This document shows positions 10,601 to 17,062 of a stretch of DNA of 64,000 nt, in pieces; the first letter of the stretch is position 1; every line of letters starts with the position of its first letter. The notes below the pieces were generated by a model. That model made no database searches, was not told where the DNA came from, and worked only from the letters and a program-made list of their open reading frames with translations. The DNA lies in NCBI GenBank assembly GCA_947039485.1, contig CAMQZC010000008.1, forward strand, positions 20,879 to 84,878, given 5' to 3'. The translations under genes were made by a program, and so were the position numbers. This DNA is from an uncultured Verrucomicrobiales bacterium (GTDB lineage Bacteria; Verrucomicrobiota; Verrucomicrobiia; Verrucomicrobiales; Akkermansiaceae).

Positions 10601-11083
10601 CTACTGCAAGACCTCCTTGCCGAGGGGCACCGCGTGCTCATCTTTAGCCAATTTAGCTCGCTTCTCCGCCTAGCGCAGCAGCAGATGACACAGCAGATCA
10701 AGCTCCATAGCCTCTATCTGGATGGCAAAACCCCAGCCAGAGAGAGAGCGGAGCTCGTCGAGCAGTTCCAAAACGGCGCAGGCGAGGCATTCTTCATCTC
10801 CCTCAAGGCAGGAGGGACAGGGCTCAACCTCACCGCAGCGGACAGCGTCATCCTGCTTGACCCATGGTGGAACCCTGCCAGCGAGGCGCAGGCAGCAGCG
10901 CGAGCGCATCGCATCGGGCAAGACTCACCGGTCACACTCTTCCGCATCATCAGCTGCGACACCGTTGAGGAGCAAGTGCTAGAATTGCAGCGAGAGAAAA
11001 AACTACTCATTGAGGATTTTGAGCAGATGAGTGCAGACCAGCTCCAGCAGCTACTTGATCAACAATCTCAAATCCTTGTTTGA
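7607..11083 (+). CDS. SNF2-family DNA-dependent ATPase/helicase
   Basis: The C-terminal half of this 1158-aa protein is a complete SNF2 motor. Motif I (DEMGLGKT) is near residue 745, motif II (DEAQ) near 834, and motifs V-VI near 1067-1103 (LKAGGTGLNLT, ARAHRIGQD). These proteins translocate on double-stranded DNA and remodel DNA-protein complexes. The first ~640 residues are leucine-rich and helical-looking, with a block starting HPGWHPDRDHQIFWP; I see no SWIM zinc motif and no named domain. Bacterial SNF2 proteins occur both as RapA-type housekeeping factors and in phage-defence loci. No nuclease or methylase is adjacent, so a defence role is not supported here. Confidence 0.9.
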   Translation: MSSPSAQTPDELIITACAILDPLPVSLLPKELRGRAETLHHRGLLLIDNAGYSVKQQERISQLQARFEGNAELGRLIAAIIPELRLLPRHPGASHLRALARFALCKGDGPAFLENFNLYGDMVHPGWHPDRDHQIFWPSVLGEQLLDAELIPESKASEELFALQLAYYSLREQPEQMASLLPDATEELLCIHDCLCADLSRLRSRPSSPLSQACILLLQGEWQESHRRFNNCMGRSLHAGILLQQRRIQSILPLALLAALRAKAGRQSIDQSISLILKTLPSQSGLALCTALAKQDPADACAAAQDIRPETAFDHMLLAILPSPQISGEQALQACAANWPLYAHYIATALPEMAELAIYRHKDIASIAPLRHIASLAPIPELDEEKRIFWDIQLDETGQRINKVQPRILLASDEGKKLGRPISYDKLRRGDYAAACSQEDLRLIQHISRDERLHTAAWSLNSAGIASLSHHPRLRLIGAASSRSPLQLLPPSSPQADPRELSRHGNGRYQLGANGQLSLSPNPDTHALAILLSYREQVLQFSLPLSIPCPSGLRAERLVEQSWQVTGEVAALHALQLLKELAHQQELQLLWQGSEPIRLRERATGDIQIQIQKSKLGQWLEIGAQLAIDESLVYELRDLLPLYQQRVGNCLPLGEGQYLPLSPKQEEQLAFLSSGSFTQRRKQLMSPAAQGRLHQLWPEQIPSSTPSEVIVTPATLQAQLRPYQEFGFRWLAKHAAAGCGCCIADEMGLGKTIQLLSLLLHRAEQGPSLIIAPLSLLRNWCNEAAQFAPTLRVQLYSREQPLQLAAGDILIASYGQITHQIEHFSSIHWDCIILDEAQAIKNPRSQRSRAINKLHSTCRIAATGSPLENHISELCTIINILNPNLLGSIQKTQRGLEQKEQLSAIRQLIAPLILRRRKKDVLPELPSMIETLIAVELSKQERALYESHRRAALESLQQESHSSIHALAALNKMRRICCHGGLIDKRIKESSKLTHLAELLQDLLAEGHRVLIFSQFSSLLRLAQQQMTQQIKLHSLYLDGKTPARERAELVEQFQNGAGEAFFISLKAGGTGLNLTAADSVILLDPWWNPASEAQAAARAHRIGQDSPVTLFRIISCDTVEEQVLELQREKKLLIEDFEQMSADQLQQLLDQQSQILV

Positions 11084-11108
11084 CAGCGAGCTGACCAGAT
11101 GCTATGCT
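11080..11108 (+). promoter_or_regulatory. Promoter of the thioredoxin-like gene
   Basis: TTGACA and TATGCT are separated by 17 bp. The -35 box overlaps the TGA stop of the SNF2 gene. The arrangement supports the ATG at 11130 as the start of the next gene rather than the upstream ATG at 11031. Confidence 0.65.
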
Positions 11109-11129
11109 AATCTCCAATTCAATCATTTT

Positions 11130-11705
11130 ATGAAAACAAAAGAAATCATTTTAGCCCTCAGTGCGGCCTTCCTCATCAGCATCGCTAGCCCCTGCCAAGC
11201 CAAGGAAGAAGCCCCAACCGCCGACAAAACAGAGCAACGCGAAAAGAAGAAGAAGGAGGCTCCCACCGACCTTCAAAAATCCCTGCGCAAGCTCAAGTAC
11301 GCCCAAGGTCGCCCCAATCTCAAGGCAGACTACTACATCTACCTCCAATCAGCCAGCTGGTGCCCCCCCTGCCGCAAGGAAATGCCCATCATCTGCGAGG
11401 AGTACCCCAAGATGAAAAAAGCCAATGTTGAGCTCATTCTCATCAGCTTTGACCGCAGTAAGAGTGCGGCCAAGGACTTCCCTAAAAAACATAATGGTAA
11501 ATTCCCTGTCACCATGAAGACAGACAAGAACCTCGATAAGCTGGTTGGATTTACCAAGGCCTCAGGCATACCTCATGCCACGATCCTCGATAAATACGGC
11601 AAGGTTGTAGCTAATGGCCATGGTGCCCTCGTCCAGGACTGGAAGAAATACACGGACAAAGAACCAGTCAAGCCTGAAGAAAAAACAAAGGAAGAGAAAA
11701 GCTAA
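11130..11705 (+). CDS. Secreted thioredoxin-fold (TlpA/nucleoredoxin-like) protein
   Basis: The 191-aa protein starts with a signal peptide (MKTKEIILALSAAFLISIASPCQA). A Lys/Glu-rich linker follows, then a thioredoxin fold with the active site WCPPC. The cis-Pro region reads SGIPHATILD, so the redox site looks complete. The C-terminus is again Lys/Glu-rich. It probably acts in the periplasm on disulfides or in cytochrome c maturation; the ResB/CcsA pair lies 2.2 kb downstream. The start was chosen because it gives the signal peptide and sits behind a good promoter. Confidence 0.88.
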   Translation: MKTKEIILALSAAFLISIASPCQAKEEAPTADKTEQREKKKKEAPTDLQKSLRKLKYAQGRPNLKADYYIYLQSASWCPPCRKEMPIICEEYPKMKKANVELILISFDRSKSAAKDFPKKHNGKFPVTMKTDKNLDKLVGFTKASGIPHATILDKYGKVVANGHGALVQDWKKYTDKEPVKPEEKTKEEKS

Positions 11706-11739
11706 GAAGCAACCAACTCATCACTGATGATATTTTGCA

Positions 11740-11774
11740 GCTCTCCCCACCTCGGGGAGAGCTGCTTTTTTTTG
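11740..11774 (+). terminator. Terminator after the thioredoxin-like gene
   Basis: A strong GC stem (CAGCTCTCCCC / GGGGAGAGCTG) is followed by C and a run of eight T. Confidence 0.9.
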
Positions 11775-11796
11775 GCGGCGCTCTGCACTCGCAGTC

Positions 11797-11825
11797 TTGA
11801 CCCCGGGCTTCATTTATGCCATACT
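11797..11825 (+). promoter_or_regulatory. Promoter of rnz, close to the start codon
   Basis: TTGACC and CATACT are separated by 17 bp, and the -10 box ends 8 bases before the ATG at 11834. If real, the transcript is nearly leaderless and the upstream ATG at 11816 (inside the promoter) cannot be the start. Confidence 0.5.
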
Positions 11826-11833
11826 CAACCCCG

Positions 11834-12745
11834 ATGCTCGATATTTGTCTCCTCGGCACGGGTGGTACCCAGCCCCTAGCCAATCGCTGGCTCACATCCC
11901 TGCTAGTTCGCTATCAGGGTCACAGTGTGCTCGTTGACTGTGGCGAGGGTACTCAGATTGCCGCACAGAAGGCGGGCTTGAGCCTCAAGCCCGTGGATAA
12001 GATTCTCATCACCCACCTGCACGCAGACCATACCAGCGGCCTGCCCGGTCTGCTGCTCTCCATGGGCAACATGGGCAAAACCACACCTCTATCCATCATC
12101 GGACCTCTGGGCACAGAGCGCGTTGTTGAGTCGCTGCGCTGCATCGCCCCAGGGCTACCCTACGAGATTCGCGTCAGTGAGCTTGAGGAGCCAGAGATGA
12201 CAATCCCCTTCCTCGATGTTGACATCTTCGCTTTCCGCGTGCAGCACGGCATCCCCTGCTATGGCTATAGCTTCAGCTTGGCTCGATGCGGCAAGTTCTC
12301 CCCCCAGCGAGCACGTGAGCTCAATATACCTCTGGAGTATTGGCGACTACTGCAAGCTGGTGAGACCCTTGAGCATGACGGCGTGACATTGACCCCAGAA
12401 ATGGTTCTTGGAGCTGATCGGCGTGGCATCAAAGTCACCTACTGCACCGACACGCGCCCCTGCCAGAGAATCATCAAGGCTGCGGCTCAATCAGACCTCT
12501 TCATCTGCGAGGGCATGTATGGCGATGACGCCATGCTGCCCAAGGCGCTAGAAAACCGCCACATGCTTTTCAGCGAAGCCGCTCAACTCGCCCATGATGC
12601 AGGCGATGTGAGAGAGCTTTGGCTAACACATTTTAGCCCATCACTGCCTAACCCCAGAGCATTTCTGCATATTGCGCAGGCTATCTTCCCTAACAGTGTA
12701 GTACCTCGCGATGGTTGGAAAAAAGAAATAGTGTTCCCTGAATAA
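11834..12745 (+). CDS. rnz: Ribonuclease Z
   Basis: RNase Z is the zinc metallo-beta-lactamase-fold endonuclease that cuts the 3' trailer from tRNA precursors. The 303-aa product begins MLDICLLGTGGTQP. It has the metal motif THLHADHTSGLPG near residue 63, then TYCTDTRPC and the later LTHFSPS block. The start at 11834 is preferred over 11816 for promoter reasons and because family members begin at this strand. Confidence 0.93.
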   Translation: MLDICLLGTGGTQPLANRWLTSLLVRYQGHSVLVDCGEGTQIAAQKAGLSLKPVDKILITHLHADHTSGLPGLLLSMGNMGKTTPLSIIGPLGTERVVESLRCIAPGLPYEIRVSELEEPEMTIPFLDVDIFAFRVQHGIPCYGYSFSLARCGKFSPQRARELNIPLEYWRLLQAGETLEHDGVTLTPEMVLGADRRGIKVTYCTDTRPCQRIIKAAAQSDLFICEGMYGDDAMLPKALENRHMLFSEAAQLAHDAGDVRELWLTHFSPSLPNPRAFLHIAQAIFPNSVVPRDGWKKEIVFPE

Positions 12746-12769
12746 GTATTGCCATTACATGCTTTTCTA

Positions 12770-12798
12770 TTGACTTTAAAGCTAATTATGGATATAAC
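12770..12798 (+). promoter_or_regulatory. Promoter of the lpxR-like gene, -10 box 6 bases from the ATG
   Basis: TTGACT and TATAAC are separated by 17 bp, with only 6 bases between the -10 box and the ATG at 12805. This implies a leaderless or nearly leaderless mRNA. Confidence 0.65.
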
Positions 12799-12804
12799 CC
12801 TCAA

Positions 12805-13776
12805 ATGTCCATGACCACGGCTCTTGTCATTGGTGGCGTCTACGGCTTGACCGCGCTAACCAATCCCATCACCCAACCCGAAGAAAGCTCAGACTGGAAG
12901 GCTCCCAGCCACCACCTCCGTCTGTCTGCGGAAAATGATATCCTCTTTAGCGAGGATGCTGACTATAGCCATGGCACGCGCCTCGACTACGCGCAGCTCA
13001 TGAAGAATGGCGACTACTGGGGTGCAAGCATCACGCAAAGCATCTACACCCCCTACCATAATAGCACAGGCAACAACATTGGGGAGCGCCCCTACGCGGG
13101 TCACCTCGCCCTAGGCGCTGGCTACATCAAAACAGGTGAAAATTTTGGCTGGAGCGCTGAATTCCAAATCGGGGTAACCGGCAATGAATCCGGTGCGCAA
13201 GAAGTGCAAGACTTTGTCCATGATATCGGCGATATGTGGAAATGGGATGGATGGGATGCCCAAATGCCAAGCGAAGTCACCTTACAGCTCACCACGCGCC
13301 AAGACTTTAACATTGGCAAGTTTGAGATCAACGGCAGCAACGGCTGGCAGAGTGATAGCATGCTTTACACCCAGCAAGAGCTAGGCACCGTCTCCGTCCG
13401 TGCAGGCATAGGCTACATCTTCCGCTATGGCAAAAACCTCCCCCAGCGCATGCGCGACACCGCCATTGGTGCCGCTAACTTTGCGGTAAACGGTCTAACC
13501 AAAGACAGCTATAACCCACGCGCAAGCTCCTACTTCTTTGTCAGCAGCATCTATCTGGAGTATGTAGCGCATGATATTTTCTTGGATGGAGGATTCTTCA
13601 AAGACTCCGAACGCACCTGTGGCAAACAGCCTTGGCTCTTTGAGTACCGAGCTGGCCTTGGGATCATCCACAAGAGTATCGACTACTACATCGGCTGCGT
13701 CGTCCCCACGATGAGCTACGGAAGTCAGGGATACACCCCCGCCTACGGCACCCTGAGCATCGGTTGGAACTGGTAA
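12805..13776 (+). CDS. lpxR: LpxR-family (DUF2219) lipid A 3'-O-deacylase
   Basis: LpxR is an outer-membrane barrel that removes the 3'-acyloxyacyl chain from lipid A, which changes its recognition by host TLR4. The 323-aa protein shows the family pattern: SAENDILF at the first strand, YSHGTRLDYAQL, QSIYTPYH, RPYAGHLALG, then EVQDFVHDIG and GWDAQMPSEV. The Asn-Asp pair and the mid-protein His match the catalytic region of the Salmonella enzyme. The N-terminus (MSMTTALVIGGVYGLTAL) is a weak signal peptide without early Lys or Arg. The protein ends in aromatic Trp (GWNW), as barrels do. The gene is monocistronic. Confidence 0.82.
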   Translation: MSMTTALVIGGVYGLTALTNPITQPEESSDWKAPSHHLRLSAENDILFSEDADYSHGTRLDYAQLMKNGDYWGASITQSIYTPYHNSTGNNIGERPYAGHLALGAGYIKTGENFGWSAEFQIGVTGNESGAQEVQDFVHDIGDMWKWDGWDAQMPSEVTLQLTTRQDFNIGKFEINGSNGWQSDSMLYTQQELGTVSVRAGIGYIFRYGKNLPQRMRDTAIGAANFAVNGLTKDSYNPRASSYFFVSSIYLEYVAHDIFLDGGFFKDSERTCGKQPWLFEYRAGLGIIHKSIDYYIGCVVPTMSYGSQGYTPAYGTLSIGWNW

Positions 13777-13806
13777 GCTATTTTTAATAAATCTAGTGAT
13801 AGACTC

Positions 13807-13862
13807 GACGAGCTAGTTCATAGGGCGCTCCTAAGCCCTATGAACTAGCTCGTCAAGTTTAG
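13807..13862. terminator. 20-bp perfect inverted repeat, probable terminator of lpxR
   Basis: GACGAGCTAGTTCATAGGGC is perfectly repeated in inverse orientation around an 8-base loop and followed by AAGTTT. The T run is short, so a transcript-stabilising or protein-binding role is also possible. Confidence 0.6.
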
Positions 13863-13906
13863 CTTTGGGCTAGCTTATTGCGCATCACTATGCTAAACTC
13901 CCCCCC

Positions 13907-14980
13907 GTGAGTTTCCTTCTTAAATATAGCCAAATGCTCTTGGGCGCCTGCTGCGTCCTCTTGATGACCGGAGCATTCCCCCTGCTGGGCGTCCCTGAGA
14001 TTTACCAGAGCGGCGTCATGCTGCTACTTGGTATCCTCACCGCAGCGCTTGCACTCTCAGGCGCTCTCTGCCTCGCTCGCAAGAAAATATCGCGCCTCAT
14101 CTTTGGCTGCATCGCGAGCTTCTTCTGCATCGCGGGTCTCATTGCCAGCTACCGCTACGGGGCTGAGGCAATCAACTACGCCTCCATTGGTGGTGGTGGA
14201 TGGTTTGCAGCAGTTGCCATGGGCTGCTACGGAATGATGGGTCTACTCTTTTTTGGCATCTTTGGCTACCTGCTCACGCGCTTCATGACGCGCAATCTCT
14301 GGCTCGCAATCGCACATCTGAGTCTCGGGCTTATCGCCTTGGGTGCCTACCTCGACTTCTGCTTCGAGGAGCGCGCCAGTCTTACCCTCGCCACCAGTAG
14401 TACCGAGCCAACAGAGTCGGTCATCACGCCCGATGGCCGTGAGCTCGCATTGGGATTTGGCGTCCGAGCCAAGACTTTCAAGGTAAGTTACTACCCCAGC
14501 CCCTATGGACTCTACGAGCGTCAGGGCAATGCATGGAAGCTCATCGCCACACTTGAGGATAAAGACGGCATCCTCCACCACGGAGAAGAGAGCTGGGATA
14601 GCAAGTTGGTCAAGACCAACCTCGGCATGGGTGACCAAGCCTATCTTGCTCTGCCTGCCAGCAGCAGCAACGCCATGCGACTCATCACACGAGAGCCCGC
14701 CACCGTAAAAAACTACGAGGCAAACTGCGAAATCAGCCACCGCAAGGGTAAGTACGATCTCGTCCTGCGTGTCAATGAGCCTATCGAGCGCCAAGGCTGG
14801 GGGCTGAGCCTCATCAACTTCAAAGAGATTGGAAACCAGACCATCATCCAAATCCAAGCACGCAGCGCGCCGGGGCGACTCATCGCGATGTCCGGCATGA
14901 TCGGACTCATCATCAGCATAGCCGCGAGCTGCTGGTGGAGAAAAGAAGATATCCTCCTACCGAGCAACTCTCAATCATGA
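13907..14980 (+). CDS. ResB/CcsB-like membrane protein of cytochrome c assembly
   Basis: A 357-aa protein with four N-terminal membrane segments (to about residue 150), a periplasmic domain of ~170 residues and one C-terminal membrane segment (about 328-345). This resembles the ResB/Ccs1 architecture, although direct sequence similarity is weak by eye. The start is a GTG just after a C run. The gene overlaps the following CcsA-type gene by four bases (ATGA), so the two are translationally coupled, which supports a joint role in delivering heme to apocytochromes (System II). Confidence 0.65.
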   Translation: MSFLLKYSQMLLGACCVLLMTGAFPLLGVPEIYQSGVMLLLGILTAALALSGALCLARKKISRLIFGCIASFFCIAGLIASYRYGAEAINYASIGGGGWFAAVAMGCYGMMGLLFFGIFGYLLTRFMTRNLWLAIAHLSLGLIALGAYLDFCFEERASLTLATSSTEPTESVITPDGRELALGFGVRAKTFKVSYYPSPYGLYERQGNAWKLIATLEDKDGILHHGEESWDSKLVKTNLGMGDQAYLALPASSSNAMRLITREPATVKNYEANCEISHRKGKYDLVLRVNEPIERQGWGLSLINFKEIGNQTIIQIQARSAPGRLIAMSGMIGLIISIAASCWWRKEDILLPSNSQS

Positions 14981-15735
14981 GCCTCATCACAATCCTTACC
15001 ATCCTCTGCCTGCTGCTGCAACTCGCGGCAGCTACCGCAGCACTGCTCAAGCGCGAACAGTACTGCAACAGCCTGCTCATCACAGGCTGCCTGATTGCCA
15101 TCCTGCTCTTGATTGCCAACTGGTACGCCGCGCACGCCCCACCCTTTGGCAACATGCGCCATGTGTTCTGCTTCTTCCCCCTCGCGCTGAGTGCAGCTCT
15201 GCTACTGAGCCGCAAGAGCATCCCACGCAGCTTCACCCCCTACTTTGCACTCGCCTCAAGCATCACCCTCATCGGGGCTCTGTGCATGCCTCTACAGAGC
15301 AGCTGGCGACAGATGCCAGCCCTGCAATCACCTTGGTTTGCCCCGCATGTCACAAGCTACGTGCTCTCCTACGGCCTGATGCTGGTGGCAACCCTCATTG
15401 TACTGCGCAGCTTTGCCCTCAAAGGCAGCCATAAGGAGCTGCATCTTCAAGTTGCGGATAGAGCTGTTCGCCTCGCCTTCCCCTTCATGACATTTGGTCT
15501 CTGGAGTGGTGCCCTCTGGGCAGATGCCGCCTGGGGCCGCTACTGGGCTTGGGATATCAAGGAAGTCTGGTCACTCATCACATGGACCATCTACATCATG
15601 TACTTTCACAGCCAGCGACAGCAACCTGAGTACCGCCGCGTGCTGCTTCTTACCGCCTTTATCGCCCTCATCATCACCTTCCTTGTAGTCAATCTCCTAC
15701 CCAAAGTTGAGTCACTACATAGTTATGCGCAGTGA
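14977..15735 (+). CDS. ccsA: CcsA/CcmC-type heme handling protein for cytochrome c assembly
   Basis: The 252-aa protein (start in the ATGA overlap at 14977) is almost entirely hydrophobic, with about eight membrane helices. It carries the tryptophan-rich motif WGRYWAWDIKEVWSLITW near residue 188, the signature of heme-handling proteins that present heme at the outer face of the inner membrane. The track start at 14935 would put a hydrophilic stretch inside the upstream gene and is less likely. The usual WGWDPKE reads WAWDIKE here. System II assembly with the upstream ResB-like protein is inferred. Confidence 0.85.
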   Translation: MSLITILTILCLLLQLAAATAALLKREQYCNSLLITGCLIAILLLIANWYAAHAPPFGNMRHVFCFFPLALSAALLLSRKSIPRSFTPYFALASSITLIGALCMPLQSSWRQMPALQSPWFAPHVTSYVLSYGLMLVATLIVLRSFALKGSHKELHLQVADRAVRLAFPFMTFGLWSGALWADAAWGRYWAWDIKEVWSLITWTIYIMYFHSQRQQPEYRRVLLLTAFIALIITFLVVNLLPKVESLHSYAQ

Positions 15736-15793
15736 TTGAACGGCTCAATTTAGGGAATCCTATCAAATATAGCAGAAAAAACAGAATCAACGC

Positions 15794-15822
15794 TTGACCT
15801 TCCCCCTACATTTTGCTTTAAT
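15794..15822 (+). promoter_or_regulatory. Promoter of the 54-aa lipoprotein gene
   Basis: TTGACC and TTTAAT are separated by 17 bp, 33 bases upstream of the ATG at 15856. Confidence 0.55.
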
Positions 15823-15855
15823 ATCCTCAGAAGACTCACCATTCCTTCATCAATC

Positions 15856-16020
15856 ATGAAAGCTACATCTCTCATTCTTGCCGTTTTCAGCGCCATTGCC
15901 ATCAGCTCCTGCTGCTGCCAAGCTGATCCTATGCCCAAGCTGTCCCCAATGCCTAAGTACACTGAGGTTCCCCTCTTGAGCGAACCCATTGTTATCCTTC
16001 CTATGAAGGGTCAAAAGTAA
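15856..16020 (+). CDS. Small 54-aa lipoprotein, missing from the ORF track
   Basis: The frame encodes MKATSLILAVFSAIAISSC, a lipoprotein signal peptide with lipobox ISSC. A triple Cys (CCC) and a Pro/Met-rich tail (DPMPKLSPMPKY ... PMKGQK) follow. It has its own promoter and a strong terminator 20 bases after the stop, so it is a compact one-gene unit and likely real despite its length. The function is unknown. The Cys and Met content leaves open a metal-related (for example copper) role, but that is speculative. Confidence 0.7.
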   Translation: MKATSLILAVFSAIAISSCCCQADPMPKLSPMPKYTEVPLLSEPIVILPMKGQK

Positions 16021-16040
16021 GGCAGCAGATTTTACAACAA

Positions 16041-16070
16041 AGCGCAGTCCTCGGACTGCGCTTTTTTTAT
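16041..16070 (+). terminator. Terminator of the 54-aa lipoprotein gene
   Basis: A 10-bp stem AGCGCAGTCC / GGACTGCGCT with a 2-base loop core is followed by seven T. Confidence 0.88.
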
Positions 16071-16111
16071 TGAGTAATCGCGCCTTTTTTGTTAGCGGTG
16101 GCGGAGGAGGC

Positions 16112-17062
16112 TCAAGCTCCCTCTCTGAGCAAATCCCCAATCACAGGATGCCTCAACAGCACCTTACCGCAGGCCCCTGCGTCATCGGCACTAGGTAGGT
16201 CATTGCGGCTGTGGTAGCCCTCACAGAGGAGAAATGGCAACAAATGGACGCGCGTTGCCTCCATCGACTGCATCCGCTCATGAATCGACTCCTCTGAGCC
16301 AAAGTGAGCCAGCTTAATTTCAAGACCAGGTAGAGCCTTGCGCAGACGGCGGCAGAACAGCTCGGGCTCTGGTGCCGACTCCTGCCCCTGAGGCGCAGCA
16401 TGGGCAACCACCAACACGCCATTAAGCCCACTGCCCTGCCCAATCTGAGGGCGCAAGTGATCAGCCACGAGGCAAGGTAAGAAGGGGGAGGCTCCCAGCA
16501 CTGGCTGCATGACAAACTGAGGCTGCCCATCTGGGTAGAGCTGACTGAGCAGTGATTCGAGACGCTCACCACTAGAGTAGCCACTCTGCATCATCATAGG
16601 ATAGACCAAGATAGGGCGGTGCGCCTTGGGTAGAGAGGATCCCTTGAGCGAGGCGAGCTGATGTAAGCTACTAAAGTAAGTCCTGCGCGCTGGCAGATCA
16701 ATACCCGGAGGAGCGATACCGATACCGACATCACTGTAGCTTACCACGAGATGCTGCGCCTTGTGACGCCTGCGAGCAAGATGGCGCAGGTAGATAATCA
16801 GAGCCGCCCCAGCAATGCAGAGCTGGGAGAGGATGAAGTGAAAGTAAATCAGCCAGCGCAGCTCATGCTCACGCTGGGGGCTATTAGCATCATCGAGCAG
16901 CTCGACTCCGCAGTAAATCGAGCCCCAGACCGCCGCAGCAAAGACCACTGCGCAGAGCAGCAGCCATTGAGGGCGAGGATGAATGACTTGTTCTGGTCGC
17001 ACCAGAGTAAAAGCTTTAGACCGTTTGGTCGTTTTCGACGCGTGCAGCGCGGCGCACTTCAT
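16112..17062 (-). CDS. Membrane-anchored CbiX-domain (sirohydrochlorin chelatase-like) protein
   Basis: From the ATG at 17062 the product has 316 aa, with two membrane segments (about residues 34-52 and 70-90) followed by a ~200-residue domain resembling the class II chelatases CbiX/SirB. The strand-His motif VLVVAHAAP and the block HLLPFLLCEGYHSRNDLP contain the two metal-binding histidines. Chelatases of this family insert Fe or Co into sirohydrochlorin; no membrane anchor is usual. The start is uncertain: the ATG overlaps the end of secDF by 46 bp, and a GTG near 16998 would avoid the overlap. The presence of ahbC and ahbD (35-38 kb) makes an iron chelatase role for siroheme-derived heme plausible. 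Confidence 0.65.
   Translation of the reverse strand: MKCAALHASKTTKRSKAFTLVRPEQVIHPRPQWLLLCAVVFAAAVWGSIYCGVELLDDANSPQREHELRWLIYFHFILSQLCIAGAALIIYLRHLARRRHKAQHLVVSYSDVGIGIAPPGIDLPARRTYFSSLHQLASLKGSSLPKAHRPILVYPMMMQSGYSSGERLESLLSQLYPDGQPQFVMQPVLGASPFLPCLVADHLRPQIGQGSGLNGVLVVAHAAPQGQESAPEPELFCRRLRKALPGLEIKLAHFGSEESIHERMQSMEATRVHLLPFLLCEGYHSRNDLPSADDAGACGKVLLRHPVIGDLLREGA

Noticed and set aside
11031-11129. Upstream start of the thioredoxin-like ORF
   Set aside because: It lies within the SNF2 gene and upstream of the promoter; the ATG at 11130 gives a proper signal peptide.
7607-11705. Rhodanese-SNF2-thioredoxin neighbourhood considered as a defence island
   Set aside because: There is no nuclease, methylase, PLD or other defence partner, and the thioredoxin gene has its own promoter.
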